Made by a program: the position numbers and the translations under genes
The notes under the pieces: generated by a model
What the model saw: the letters and a program-made list of their open reading frames with translations, nothing else
Databases searched by the model: none
Told to the model about the DNA's origin: nothing
Assembly: GCA_965116625.1 (NCBI GenBank)
Contig: OZ220717.1
Coordinates: 2,666,001-2,730,000, forward strand
Direction: 5' to 3'
Source: VXNE01 sp965116625
GTDB taxonomy: Bacteria; Pseudomonadota; Gammaproteobacteria; Pseudomonadales; Azotimanducaceae
Length of the DNA: 64,000 bases
Shown here: positions 45,153 to 53,549 of the stretch, piece after piece
Layout of the letters: the number at the start of each line of letters is the position of its first letter
Numbering within the stretch: position 1 is the stretch's first letter

Positions 45153-45812
45153 TCACGCCTTTGCGGTGGTGCCCGGCGCCTCATAGACGACGCTGTCTCC
45201 CCGGAGGACGATGACATTGCGGCGCGTCAGGTTGTTGAGAAGCGCCGCGAAAGCCGCGTCGCTCAGGTTCTTGTTGAATCGGCTGTTGACCCAGTTGCGC
45301 AGTCGGGCCGTATTGCGCGGCCGGTTCTGCACAGCTCGCAGGGCCTTGCGCACCGTGGCCACCGGAGGCAGTTCCCCCGCCGCCTGCGACTTCGCCGCCT
45401 CGGTGCTGGTGTTCGGTGTCGGACGTTGGCGGCGGGGGCTCGGCGGCGCTTTGGATGCGAAGCTCGGCGCGAGCTCGACGCGACGAACATCCGCGCCCGT
45501 GCTCTTCAGGTGTTCGATGAGCGGGTCGTAGCCTTTGTCCTTGGACAAGACGTAGAAATCGTCGTTCGGATGCTGAGCGGCCAAGCGCCCGAGGTAGTAG
45601 GTCAGGTGGAAGTCGAGCGCGTTCTTGCCCGTCTTGGTACAGCGGACAAACTCCGTATCGACGGAGGCTAGTTGGGACTTCAGTTTCGCCGGGGCGTCCC
45701 GCTGCTGCGCGCCGTGAAAGACCACGACCCGGGCGTCGGACAGGCGTTCGGGCCGGAAGGCCGGTTGGACGTTTTCGTAGTCGACGAGCAGCCAATGGGT
45801 CACGGAACGCAA
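45153..45812 (-). CDS. PIN/NYN-domain nuclease
   Basis: A 219-residue protein. The N-terminal 120 residues form a PIN-like (NYN) nuclease: 'WLLVDYENVQP' supplies the first acidic residues, 'DFHLTYYLGRLA' the central aspartate, and 'FYVLSKDKGYDPLIEHL' the C-terminal aspartate. A proline/serine linker follows, and then a helical C-terminal domain ('LRAVQNRPRNTARLRNWVNS') that may bind RNA or DNA. Such proteins cleave RNA. It converges on the exonuclease-helicase gene and probably is a single gene of a defence or RNA-processing type. Confidence 0.8.
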   Translation of the reverse strand: MRSVTHWLLVDYENVQPAFRPERLSDARVVVFHGAQQRDAPAKLKSQLASVDTEFVRCTKTGKNALDFHLTYYLGRLAAQHPNDDFYVLSKDKGYDPLIEHLKSTGADVRRVELAPSFASKAPPSPRRQRPTPNTSTEAAKSQAAGELPPVATVRKALRAVQNRPRNTARLRNWVNSRFNKNLSDAAFAALLNNLTRRNVIVLRGDSVVYEAPGTTAKA

Positions 45813-45904
45813 GCTTGGCTTGTCCGGCCTGGAGCTGTCAACGCGTTGATTGGCGGACAGGCGTCGCGCCGGCAGTGCGCGGAGCGCGCCGCCGCGGCGG
45901 TTGT

Positions 45905-46792
45905 TTATCGCAGGGTGGCGTCGAGCAGTTGCTGGATGACAGTGGTCACGTTGCGGCGGCGGAGGGCGCGGAGGTCGGGATCGGGAAGATCCTCGCGCTC
46001 GAAGGCGGCGACGGCGACCGGACCGTCCTTGTCGTGGCCGTCGATGTGGCGGTCCGTCACGAATCGCTCCCTGAGTATGCCGAGGGCCGCGCGAATCGTG
46101 TCGCCGTGGGCGGTCCGTTCGATCGCGTCGCGGATCGACCGAGCCAGACCGGCGACTCCTCCGGGACCGTTCTCGACGCAGTAGAGGAGGTCGTAGGCGT
46201 CTTTGTCTTCAAGCCGGTCGTCGAACGCGAAAGCCTTCAGGCAGACGAAGCTGACGAGGTTGGCATGGCGGATTCGCTCGCGGGCGACGCCGCGGTTGTC
46301 GAGGAGTTGAGCCTGGATTTCCGCCTCGTCGTAGAGATTGTGGACGATGGACGCGTGCGGGATGTGCATGGCGGAAACCTCGCGCTGGCCGGGGAGCGAG
46401 GCGGCGCGCCGGATGGTGCCTTCGGCGTCGTCGCTCAGCAGCTCGACGATGACGAGGGTGTGCGGGTCGGCGCGACGTTCCCAGCGCCACGACGAGCGGC
46501 GGCCGCTTTCGCCGACGGCCCGGCGTAGACCCAGGTCCCGGAAGTTCCGGGCAAGGGTTCGGTAGGCGTCGACCTCGACGAGGAGCGGGAGGTCGACGAC
46601 GAGATCGACGTCGCGGGTGCCGGCGTGCGGCCTGACGCGCGGCGGCGGCTCCGGGACGAGGTAACGCGGCACGAGGCCGCCGACGAGGTAGACGCAGCGC
46701 TTCCAGGGGCCGAGGCCGCGCAGCAGGGTGACGAGAAGACGCTCGCACGTCAGGGTGGCGTGGGGGTCGTAGTCGGCGTAGCTGGTGGGCAT
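45905..46792 (-). CDS. AbiEii/AbiGii-type nucleotidyltransferase toxin
   Basis: A 295-residue nucleotidyltransferase-fold protein. 'VYLVGGLVPRYLV' and 'GTRDVDLVVDLPLLVEV' give the GG...DxD arrangement of AbiEii-like toxins, and 'LVSFVCLKAFAFDDRLEDKD' fits the central helices with a Lys-Asp pair. Type IV toxins of this family add nucleotides to tRNA in studied cases. It starts four bases after the stop of the winged-helix gene, in the order antitoxin then toxin that is usual for these systems. Confidence 0.78.
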   Translation of the reverse strand: MPTSYADYDPHATLTCERLLVTLLRGLGPWKRCVYLVGGLVPRYLVPEPPPRVRPHAGTRDVDLVVDLPLLVEVDAYRTLARNFRDLGLRRAVGESGRRSSWRWERRADPHTLVIVELLSDDAEGTIRRAASLPGQREVSAMHIPHASIVHNLYDEAEIQAQLLDNRGVARERIRHANLVSFVCLKAFAFDDRLEDKDAYDLLYCVENGPGGVAGLARSIRDAIERTAHGDTIRAALGILRERFVTDRHIDGHDKDGPVAVAAFEREDLPDPDLRALRRRNVTTVIQQLLDATLR

Positions 46793-46796
46793 GCGG

Positions 46797-47903
46797 TCAG
46801 TAGCCGAGCCGTGCGCGGCGGAGGTGGCGGGCCATCTCGCGACCGCGGCCGCCGGAGCGCAGAAGGTCCAGATAGACGAGCACCGGGCTCGCGAGGCGGA
46901 GGCCGTCCACGCGTTCGCCGGACGCCAGGGCGCCGAGGAACGGGGCCTGCGCGACGGACAGGTTCGCGCCCTGGTCGACGCGTCGCGCGTCGATGCTGCG
47001 GAGCGCGGCGGCCACCGCCCCGTCGCGGCGGGCGACCAGGCAGTGGATCCGGGAGACGTTCGACAGGAACGGCGCGTAGCGCTGCGCGGCGGACTCGCCG
47101 GTGAGGGCGTAGTCGACGCCGTGGGCCTCGAAGGCGCGGTGCAGTTCGACGGCGAGCGACGGTTCGGGGACCACGGGGACGTAGTAGTCCCGGATCGAGA
47201 AAGGACGGAAGGATTCGAGGCTGTCGGCCCAGGCGTCGAGCAGCCGCCCGGCGTCGGCGACGCGCCGCTGTCTCGTGGGACCGCGGCCGCGGGCGTCGAC
47301 CCACTCGTGCCGCTCGAGGTGGCGGAGCACGACGGAGGCGGTACTGGGCGAGACGTTCGCCTCTTCGGCGAGGCGCGTGGCGCCGAACCACGTCTCCGGC
47401 GCGAGCAGGAGTTGGTGGACGACCTGGGCGCGGCTGCCCCGGAACAGGCTCCGGATGCGGCTGGCGAGCGGCCGCGGCGTCGGCCGGTCGATGTGGACGT
47501 AGAACGGCTCGGAGCAGAGGAAGAGGCTTCCGCCGCCGTCGTGGTAGGCGGCCCGTTCGGCGCGGAGCAGGTCCTTGGCGGTGGCGGATATGGCTTCCGC
47601 GATGAGTACCGGAACTGCCCCGGGATGGTCGGCCCGGAGGGCGTCCATGCGCCAGACGATCTCGCGGGCGTCGCGGGGATAGACGGTGGCGCGGGTGAGC
47701 AGGACGAGGTCTACGGGGCGTCCGGCCCAGACGCAGTGGACGAGCGCGTCCTCGGGAGTCGGCACCGTCAATCCGTCGTGGGGCCGCATGGCGGCGGCAT
47801 GGACTCCGTCGCAGAAGGGCAAAGCTGCGAGCGTGCCCAGGAAGTCGTCAACGCGTTCGCGCTCGCGCTCGGCGTGGGGTCGGTCGGGCTCCATATCTCT
47901 CAT
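46797..47903 (-). CDS. AbiEi-like winged-helix antitoxin/regulator
   Basis: A 368-residue protein starting at the ATG at 47903. A winged helix near the middle ('ATRLAEEANVSPSTASVVLR' with 'HLERHEWVDARGRG') is followed by a C-terminal domain with 'LHRAFEAHGVDYALTGESAA', as in AbiEi-type antitoxins, and an N-terminal domain that is nuclease-fold-like in shape but not recognisable. It precedes the toxin gene by four bases. Repression of its own promoter is likely: a perfect 22-bp palindrome and CTGTACAG lie upstream. Confidence 0.72.
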   Translation of the reverse strand: MRDMEPDRPHAERERERVDDFLGTLAALPFCDGVHAAAMRPHDGLTVPTPEDALVHCVWAGRPVDLVLLTRATVYPRDAREIVWRMDALRADHPGAVPVLIAEAISATAKDLLRAERAAYHDGGGSLFLCSEPFYVHIDRPTPRPLASRIRSLFRGSRAQVVHQLLLAPETWFGATRLAEEANVSPSTASVVLRHLERHEWVDARGRGPTRQRRVADAGRLLDAWADSLESFRPFSIRDYYVPVVPEPSLAVELHRAFEAHGVDYALTGESAAQRYAPFLSNVSRIHCLVARRDGAVAAALRSIDARRVDQGANLSVAQAPFLGALASGERVDGLRLASPVLVYLDLLRSGGRGREMARHLRRARLGY

Positions 47904-47918
47904 GGACGCATTCTTTTC

Positions 47919-47926
47919 TGTACAGA
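47919..47926. promoter_or_regulatory. Small palindrome CTGTACAG before the antitoxin gene
   Basis: An 8-bp perfect palindrome sixteen bases upstream of the antitoxin ATG, in an AT-rich stretch that also holds TTGACA on the minus strand. It could be an operator half or promoter-proximal site. Support is from position and symmetry only. Confidence 0.35.
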
Positions 47927-47964
47927 GAATTATGTCAAATAGTGATATAGATGCCAAAAATACA

Positions 47965-47986
47965 TTATTTCCTGCGCAGGAAATAA
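47965..47986. promoter_or_regulatory. 22-bp perfect palindrome, candidate antitoxin operator
   Basis: The half-site TTATTTCCTGC is followed by its exact reverse complement. It lies 62 bases upstream of the antitoxin start in the only strongly AT-rich block of the region, which probably contains the promoter. Autorepression by the AbiEi-type protein is the natural reading; binding is inferred. Confidence 0.6.
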
Positions 47987-48263
47987 CTATCTGAGCCGAT
48001 ACAAAAGTTCTTGCGATAGTGGGACGGAGTATGCCGGTCATCGTCAAGCGGCCGGGTCTGCGTCACCGGGTCCCAACGCGCCAGGAGACGCCGCAGGACG
48101 GATGACGCGGGTGTCGTTGTCGGGAACGCCATGCTGGAATCATCGTATGGTTCGACCCGTTTCCCGCGCAATCGGAACCGTTGGTTTCGTGTCGGCGCGG
48201 TGCGTCTCGACGGAAGACCGACCGGCCGCTGGGATCGGAGTGCTGGTGTAGGATGGCGGCGCC

Positions 48264-48485
48264 ATGACTTTCTACGTGTACGAGAACTGGCGAGCGCGAG
48301 GCAGAAGAGCCGTCATACACCACGGCGATTGCGCGTATTGCAACGAAGGTAGCGGCCTGCGAGGCGCGTACGACCGTTCCAATGCCGAGTGGCACGGACC
48401 TTACGAAACGCTTGATCGCGCGCGGGAGTTCCAGCGAACGCTCCGGGTCGAAGAACGGACGGAACACGCCTGCGTACACCGGTAG
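48264..48485 (+). CDS. Small conserved hypothetical protein with Cys/His pairs
   Basis: A 73-residue protein: 'FYVYENWRARGRRAVIHHGD', 'CAYCNEGSG' and 'NAEWHGPYETLDRAREFQ'. The CxxC with nearby His-His suggests a small zinc-binding fold. I recall similar small proteins without known function. It is transcribed away from the AbiE pair and ends before a gene-poor region. Confidence 0.6.
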   Translation: MTFYVYENWRARGRRAVIHHGDCAYCNEGSGLRGAYDRSNAEWHGPYETLDRAREFQRTLRVEERTEHACVHR

Positions 48486-49979
48486 GTCTGAAGGCGGCGA
48501 GTCCGGCCTTTTGTTTCCCCGGCCGAAAGGCAGAGGAAGTTGGACTACTCCGCCGCGAAAGGCTGGAAGGCGCGAAAGTACTCCGGGTCGCTTCTTCTTT
48601 CTGGCGCGAAGTAGCCTAAATGCCGCGATCTTGCAGATCTTCTGGTCGTTGCGGAGAAGGGCATTGGCTGCGGGTCTGACCTAGACCGGCGTGAACAGTG
48701 CCGGAAGCGGCGGATTGGATTCTCCCTAGAAGGTCGCAGCGGGGTTGGCGCTGGGTAGCGTTCCGGGCAGCGTATCAAGCGCTGCCGGTGGCGAGGCGGA
48801 AACCTAGCTCCGCGTGATCGCATTTGCTGAGGAATGCGGACTCTAAGACCGTGCGCGCGCAAGCGGGGCTGAGGGACCGTTAGGCGTTGGTTGCGCCCGC
48901 CTGTCACTACCTCGGTGGCGACGGTAGAGATTGCGGCAAGGGAGTAGTGACAGGCGGCAGAAGCGACCTTCAGGCCTGATGCACTGAGGGGTTTGGTAAG
49001 AATTCTCGTAGTGCGGCTTTCGTGACGCCGTGCTAGGGTCCGCCTCGTTCCCTGCCGCGCATGGCGCGGCGTGGTCGGCGAAAGCCGACGTATGGCGCCA
49101 GCAGGCGACCCAGTGCCACATCGCCGTAATGGCGGTGCCCGGGCAGACGCACCGAGAAGGCACGGCGGGCCACATCGCTTCCGATGGGGGCTCGATCAAA
49201 CCCACGGCCAGGCGGCTGCCCCGCGGATTCCTCTTGATCGCGCGGGCGACCGGGCATAGCCCGGCGCACGGAGCGGCCTGAACCGTGGCGCGACGACTCG
49301 CGGCGGGCGGGACTGAGTCCCGGCCTTTCCCCGGCAGGGGAGCCTAAGAGCGCGTCGCGCCGAAACCGGGCTCGCGGCCAACGTCGGGAACGATGCGCCG
49401 CAGCCGCCGCAATTGGACGGCAGCGCAAATGGCGTTATGGGCTACTCGCAGCAGTGCTGCGGCTCCGCAGGTCTCGGAAGAGGCGGCGGATCGCCCATTA
49501 CAACTGAGCTTCCACGCCCGCCCCGCCCGCCTGGCGCGGCCGCGGGGCGTGGCCGTATATCTTTTCCGCCCAATTGAATCGAGCGACGGGGAACGCCTCG
49601 ACCGTGCTGCGGGCGACGATACAGCGTAGCGGTAACCGCTGTCGTTGATGGCATCGCCTCGGCAAGGGGCGGAACGCCGCATGTTCGGAGCCGCTCCCCA
49701 CGCCAGCTTCGAAAACGCGAAGATCAACAGAGAAGGCCCTGCGAGGACGAGCGCCGAATCCAAAAAGTGCGTGTGGTAGGGGCGAGATAGTGAGTGTGGC
49801 GGCTGCATCCATGCATGGGAACCGAGGGGTTCCGTACGCTACGGCATCATAGTACATTCTTGGCTTTGCCCGCCGTCCGACTATCGGTACGCCATGCGTG
49901 CGTGCGGCTCCGGGTCGGCGAAAACGCGGCGTTCGTGTGCAGCGAGTGATTTGGAGATGGAGATGGTAGAGGCTCGGAC
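48486..49979. other. Gene-poor region of about 1.5 kb
   Basis: No protein gene stands out. One frame, 49030-49281 plus, starts at GTG and gives 83 residues with 'ADVWRQQATQCHIAVMAVPG', but without family support. The region is rich in hairpins: a 14-bp inverted repeat at 48897-48957, GTCGGC-GAAA-GCCGAC near 49076-49091, and GGGACTGAGTCCC near 49310-49322. It could hold a structured RNA or old mobile-element ends. Confidence 0.4.
48897..48957. repeat. 14-bp perfect inverted repeat with 33-bp spacer
   Basis: CCGCCTGTCACTAC at 48897-48910 is inverted exactly at 48944-48957. A stem of 14 pairs with a 33-base loop would be very stable in RNA. There is no T run after it, so it is not a simple terminator. 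Confidence 0.7.
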
Positions 49980-51179
49980 ATGACATCCGCCTTTCTCTCG
50001 GATCTGGCCGAGCGGATCAAGCGCCTCCAGGCGGACGGGCTGTTCAAACGGGAGTACATAGTCGCCTCCGCACAGCAGAGCAACATTGTTCTAGATCCCA
50101 GTGACGACTGCATCAACCTCTGCGCCAACAACTACCTGGGGCTCGCCAACGACCCGCGGCTCATAGATGCCGCGAAGGAGGCGCTGGCGGTCTACGGCTA
50201 CGGAATGTCGTCGGTGCGATTCATATGTGGCACCCAGGTTCCCCACAAGCGCCTGGAGCGGCGTTTGAGCGAATATCTCGGGACCGAAGACGCGATCTTG
50301 TTTCCCAGTTGTTTCGACGCCAACGCTGGACTCTTCGAAGCCCTGCTCGGTCCCGAGGATGCGGTCATCTCAGACGCGCTCAATCACGCCTCGATTATCG
50401 ACGGCATTCGCCTGTGCAAGGCAAAGCGTTTCCGCTATGCCAACAACAACATGACCGAACTGGAAACGCGGTTGCTAGAGGCAAGTGACGCCCGTTACCG
50501 TCTGATAGCAACCGACGGCGTTTTCTCGATGGACGGGCATATGGCGAGCTTGCGGGAGATATGCAAACTTGCAGATCGTCACGACGCCTTGGTCATGGTC
50601 GACGACAGCCACGCGGTCGGTTTCGTCGGAGCGTCCGGTCGCGGTACGCCGGAGCACTTCGGTGTAGCCGGACGAGTCGATATCTTGACCGGCACTCTCG
50701 GCAAGGCGCTCGGCGGCGCGGCAGGCGGCTATGTCGCCGCCCGGCGCGAAATCGTCGAATGGCTACGGCAGCGCGCGCGCCCCTATCTGTTTTCGAACGC
50801 GGTTGCGCCAGTCATCGCGATAACGAGCCTGGCAGCGCTCGACCTCGTCGACGATGCGCCAGAACTGCGCGAACGTCTTTGGCTCAACGCACATTACTTT
50901 CGCGACAGAATGACGGCGCTCGGGTTCGACCTGTTGCCCGGGGAACACCCAATCGTACCGGTGATGATTCGCAATCCGAATCTGGCGCAGACCGCCGCCA
51001 CGGCGCTGCGCGAGAATGGCGTCTTGGTGACGGCCCTTTCGTTTCCGGTCGTGCCACGCGGGCAAGACCGGATTCGGGTCCAGATTTCGGCGGCTCACGA
51101 TCTCGCGGATCTGAACCGTGCCGTCGATACGTTTGCGAAAGTGGGCCGGGCTCTGAGCATTATTCCGGAAGGCGGATGA
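49980..51179 (+). CDS. kbl: 2-amino-3-ketobutyrate CoA ligase (glycine C-acetyltransferase)
   Basis: PLP enzyme that splits 2-amino-3-ketobutyrate with CoA into glycine and acetyl-CoA, the second step of threonine breakdown. The protein has 399 residues, the usual length. Key motifs: 'CANNYLGLANDPRLIDAAKE', 'HASIIDGIRLCKA', 'VMVDDSHAVGFVG' (PLP-ring aspartate and histidine) and the PLP lysine in 'GTLGKALGGAAGGYV'. Threonine 3-dehydrogenase (tdh), its usual partner, is absent; instead an SDR gene overlaps its stop by four bases. KBL and related AONS-type enzymes are similar, but the sequence reads as KBL. Confidence 0.88.
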   Translation: MTSAFLSDLAERIKRLQADGLFKREYIVASAQQSNIVLDPSDDCINLCANNYLGLANDPRLIDAAKEALAVYGYGMSSVRFICGTQVPHKRLERRLSEYLGTEDAILFPSCFDANAGLFEALLGPEDAVISDALNHASIIDGIRLCKAKRFRYANNNMTELETRLLEASDARYRLIATDGVFSMDGHMASLREICKLADRHDALVMVDDSHAVGFVGASGRGTPEHFGVAGRVDILTGTLGKALGGAAGGYVAARREIVEWLRQRARPYLFSNAVAPVIAITSLAALDLVDDAPELRERLWLNAHYFRDRMTALGFDLLPGEHPIVPVMIRNPNLAQTAATALRENGVLVTALSFPVVPRGQDRIRVQISAAHDLADLNRAVDTFAKVGRALSIIPEGG

Positions 51180-51976
51180 GCCCGGGAATGACCGCCGATT
51201 CCCTCGCGGGGCAAACCGCCATTGTCACTGGAGGCGCGAGCGGCATCGGGCGGGCCACCGGATTGACACTCGCGCGGGCCGGAGCGCGCCTCGTCATAGC
51301 TGATATCAATGAGGAAAGCGGGCGCGGTTTCGTCGAGGAACTGACCGCCAATGGCGCCGACGCGTCGTTTGTACGGACCGATGTGTCTGATCCGGCGGAC
51401 GTGGACGCGGCAGTCGCAGGGGCGACGACCCGTTTCGGGTCCCTTGAGATCCTGATGCATTTCGCCGGAGTCGGGCTCGAAAAACCGGCCCTGCAAACGA
51501 CACGCCGGGACTGGGACCGCATCATCGCCGTAAACCTCACCGGCAGCTTTCTGATGATGCGGGCGGCGGGCGCCGTCATGGTCAACGCGGGCTACGGCCG
51601 GATCGTGTCGATGTCGTCTGCGGCTGCTCTGCGGGGCGGTACGGGGCGCGTCGCTTATGGGGCGTCCAAAGGCGGAGTGGATGCGATGACGCGCGTAATG
51701 GCAACGGAATGGGCGCCGTCGGGCGTGACGGTGAACGCGCTGGCGCCGGGCGCCATCGACACACCGCTCGTCAAGCGGATGCACGACCAGGAGACTCGCA
51801 GGTCCTACCTGCAGGGCATTCCGATGAACCGCTACGGTGTCGCAGAGGAAGTCGCGGCCGCGGCGGTCTACTTGGCATTGCCGCAGTCGGGTTACATCAC
51901 GGGCGTTACGCTGCCTGTGGACGGCGGCTTCGTCGCCAGCGGCGTGATCAAACGCGACCGGCCGGAGCCCGAATAA
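51176..51976 (+). CDS. Short-chain dehydrogenase/reductase (SDR)
   Basis: A 266-residue classical SDR: nucleotide-binding 'AIVTGGASGIGRATG', 'LMHFAGVG' in place of NNAG, catalytic serine in 'IVSMSSAAALRGG', and the catalytic pair in 'VAYGASKGGVDAM'. The last part, 'GYITGVTLPVDGGFVASG', is typical. It starts in the ATGA overlap with kbl and is thus coupled to it, so it may feed the same pathway, for example by oxidising a hydroxy amino acid. A second ATG at 51188 is possible. It converges on hutH with a five-base gap. Confidence 0.87.
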   Translation: MSPGMTADSLAGQTAIVTGGASGIGRATGLTLARAGARLVIADINEESGRGFVEELTANGADASFVRTDVSDPADVDAAVAGATTRFGSLEILMHFAGVGLEKPALQTTRRDWDRIIAVNLTGSFLMMRAAGAVMVNAGYGRIVSMSSAAALRGGTGRVAYGASKGGVDAMTRVMATEWAPSGVTVNALAPGAIDTPLVKRMHDQETRRSYLQGIPMNRYGVAEEVAAAAVYLALPQSGYITGVTLPVDGGFVASGVIKRDRPEPE

Positions 51977-51981
51977 ACGAA

Positions 51982-53538
51982 CTACTGGGCCGAGGGCAAG
52001 ACCTGACGGACCAGGGAATGGAATTCCCCGGCTCGAATCATTTCAACCACGATGCCGACATCCGGGGAAACCGGGCGGTCAGCGAGGTACTTCGGGACTC
52101 TCGTTCGAACGCTTGCGAACACCTTTCGGAGGGGGGCCGAGGTTTGCAGCGGCGCCAGAAAGTCGATCGCCTGACACGCGGCAAGCAACTCGACGGCGAC
52201 GATCCCCATGGAGTTGCTGGACATGCTACGAAGCCGACGGGCCGCGAAAGTGGCCATGCTGACGTGATCTTCCTGATTCGCCGATGTGGGAATACTGTCG
52301 ACGCTCGCAGGATGGGCGAGACTTTTGTTTTCAGACGCCAAGGCGGCCGCAGACACCTGCGCGACCATGAAACCGGAGTTCAAACCGCTGTTTTCGATCA
52401 GGAACGGCGGTAGACCGCCGTTCATGTTGGGATCTACCAGCAGCGCGATCCGGCGTTCGGAAATTGATCCGATCTCGGCGATCGCGATAGCGAGAGCGTC
52501 GGCTGCGAAGCCCACCGGTTCGGCATGGAAGTTCCCGCCGGAGAGGACTTCGCAATCTTCGGGGAAAACCAGCGGATTGTCAGTCACCGCATTGGCTTCG
52601 CGTTCGAGGATGTCGGCGGCATGCCAGAGCGAGTCGAGGCATGCCCCCATGACCTGCGCCTGGCACCGGAGGGAATAGGGATCTTGCACCTTGTCGCAGT
52701 CGACGTGGTCCAGGACGATGGAGCTGCCGTTGAGAAGCGATCGGTACGTCGCTGCAACCATACGCTGACCGCGTTGCCGCCTGAGACGATGGATCCTGTC
52801 GTCGAACGGCACGACGCTTCCCTTGAGCCCGTCGACCGACAGGGCGCCCGCCACCACGGCGGCGGCAAAGAGATGTTCGGCCTCGAGCAGGCCGGCGATG
52901 GCGAGGGCACTTGATACCTGCGTGCCATTGACGAGCGCCAATCCTTCCTTCGGCGCCAAGACCAGAGGTTCCCTGCCGATCGCCCGCAGGGCGTCCGCAG
53001 CTGGGAGGGTCTCGCCTCGATAGCGAACCTCGCCGATCCCGATCAGGGCAGCGGCGAGGTGTGCCAGCGGCGCGAGGTCGCCCGACGCACCGACGGAGCC
53101 CTGGGCTGGAATGCAGGGAGCGATATCTTCGACAACGAAAGCCAGAAGCGTTTGGATCACTTGGGACCGTACGCCCGAGTGGCCCTGCAGCAGGCTCAGG
53201 GCTTTCAGGAAGATGACCAGGCGGGTCACTTTCTGGTCAAGACAATCACCCAACCCGGCACAATGCGACAGAACGAGATTGCGTTGCAGTTCGGAGAGTT
53301 GGTCGTTCGGTATCCTTTTCTGCGCGAGGTTGCCGAATCCAGTGTTCACGCCGTATACCCGCCTGCCCGAAGACACAATGTCCTCCACGGCGGCGCTCGC
53401 TCGCTCGACCTCACGCCAGACCGCGGCATCGACCGCGATGTCGGAAGGGGCCTTCAGATAAATCTGCCGGAGCATGGCCAGGGAGACATTGCCCGGATCG
53501 ACGGCGCCGACGGCCGACATGGCGTCAGGTTCCGGCAC
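51982..53538 (-). CDS. hutH: Histidine ammonia-lyase
   Basis: First step of histidine degradation: non-oxidative deamination of L-histidine to trans-urocanate and ammonia. The protein has 518 residues. The self-forming MIO prosthetic group comes from Ala-Ser-Gly in 'QGSVGASGDLAPLAH' (about residues 148-162), and the substrate tyrosine lies in 'RRVYGVNTGFG'. The family signature is complete. The GTG at 53538 is the first start; an ATG six codons later (53520) is equally possible. It follows hutU by eleven bases and shares its transcript. Confidence 0.95.
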   Translation of the reverse strand: MPEPDAMSAVGAVDPGNVSLAMLRQIYLKAPSDIAVDAAVWREVERASAAVEDIVSSGRRVYGVNTGFGNLAQKRIPNDQLSELQRNLVLSHCAGLGDCLDQKVTRLVIFLKALSLLQGHSGVRSQVIQTLLAFVVEDIAPCIPAQGSVGASGDLAPLAHLAAALIGIGEVRYRGETLPAADALRAIGREPLVLAPKEGLALVNGTQVSSALAIAGLLEAEHLFAAAVVAGALSVDGLKGSVVPFDDRIHRLRRQRGQRMVAATYRSLLNGSSIVLDHVDCDKVQDPYSLRCQAQVMGACLDSLWHAADILEREANAVTDNPLVFPEDCEVLSGGNFHAEPVGFAADALAIAIAEIGSISERRIALLVDPNMNGGLPPFLIENSGLNSGFMVAQVSAAALASENKSLAHPASVDSIPTSANQEDHVSMATFAARRLRSMSSNSMGIVAVELLAACQAIDFLAPLQTSAPLRKVFASVRTRVPKYLADRPVSPDVGIVVEMIRAGEFHSLVRQVLPSAQ

Positions 53539-53549
53539 GGAGGACAGTC

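Noticed and set aside
48870..48960. Integron attC site (GTTAGGC near the inverted repeat)
   Set aside because: No matching RYYYAAC partner at the right distance and no integrase in the window.
49030..49281. 83-residue GTG-initiated frame
   Set aside because: No family pattern or ribosome site; the same DNA is hairpin-rich, so it was left as a gene-poor region.
49060..49330. RNase P RNA, tmRNA or SRP RNA
   Set aside because: None of the conserved core strings (for example GAGGAAAGTCC) is present.
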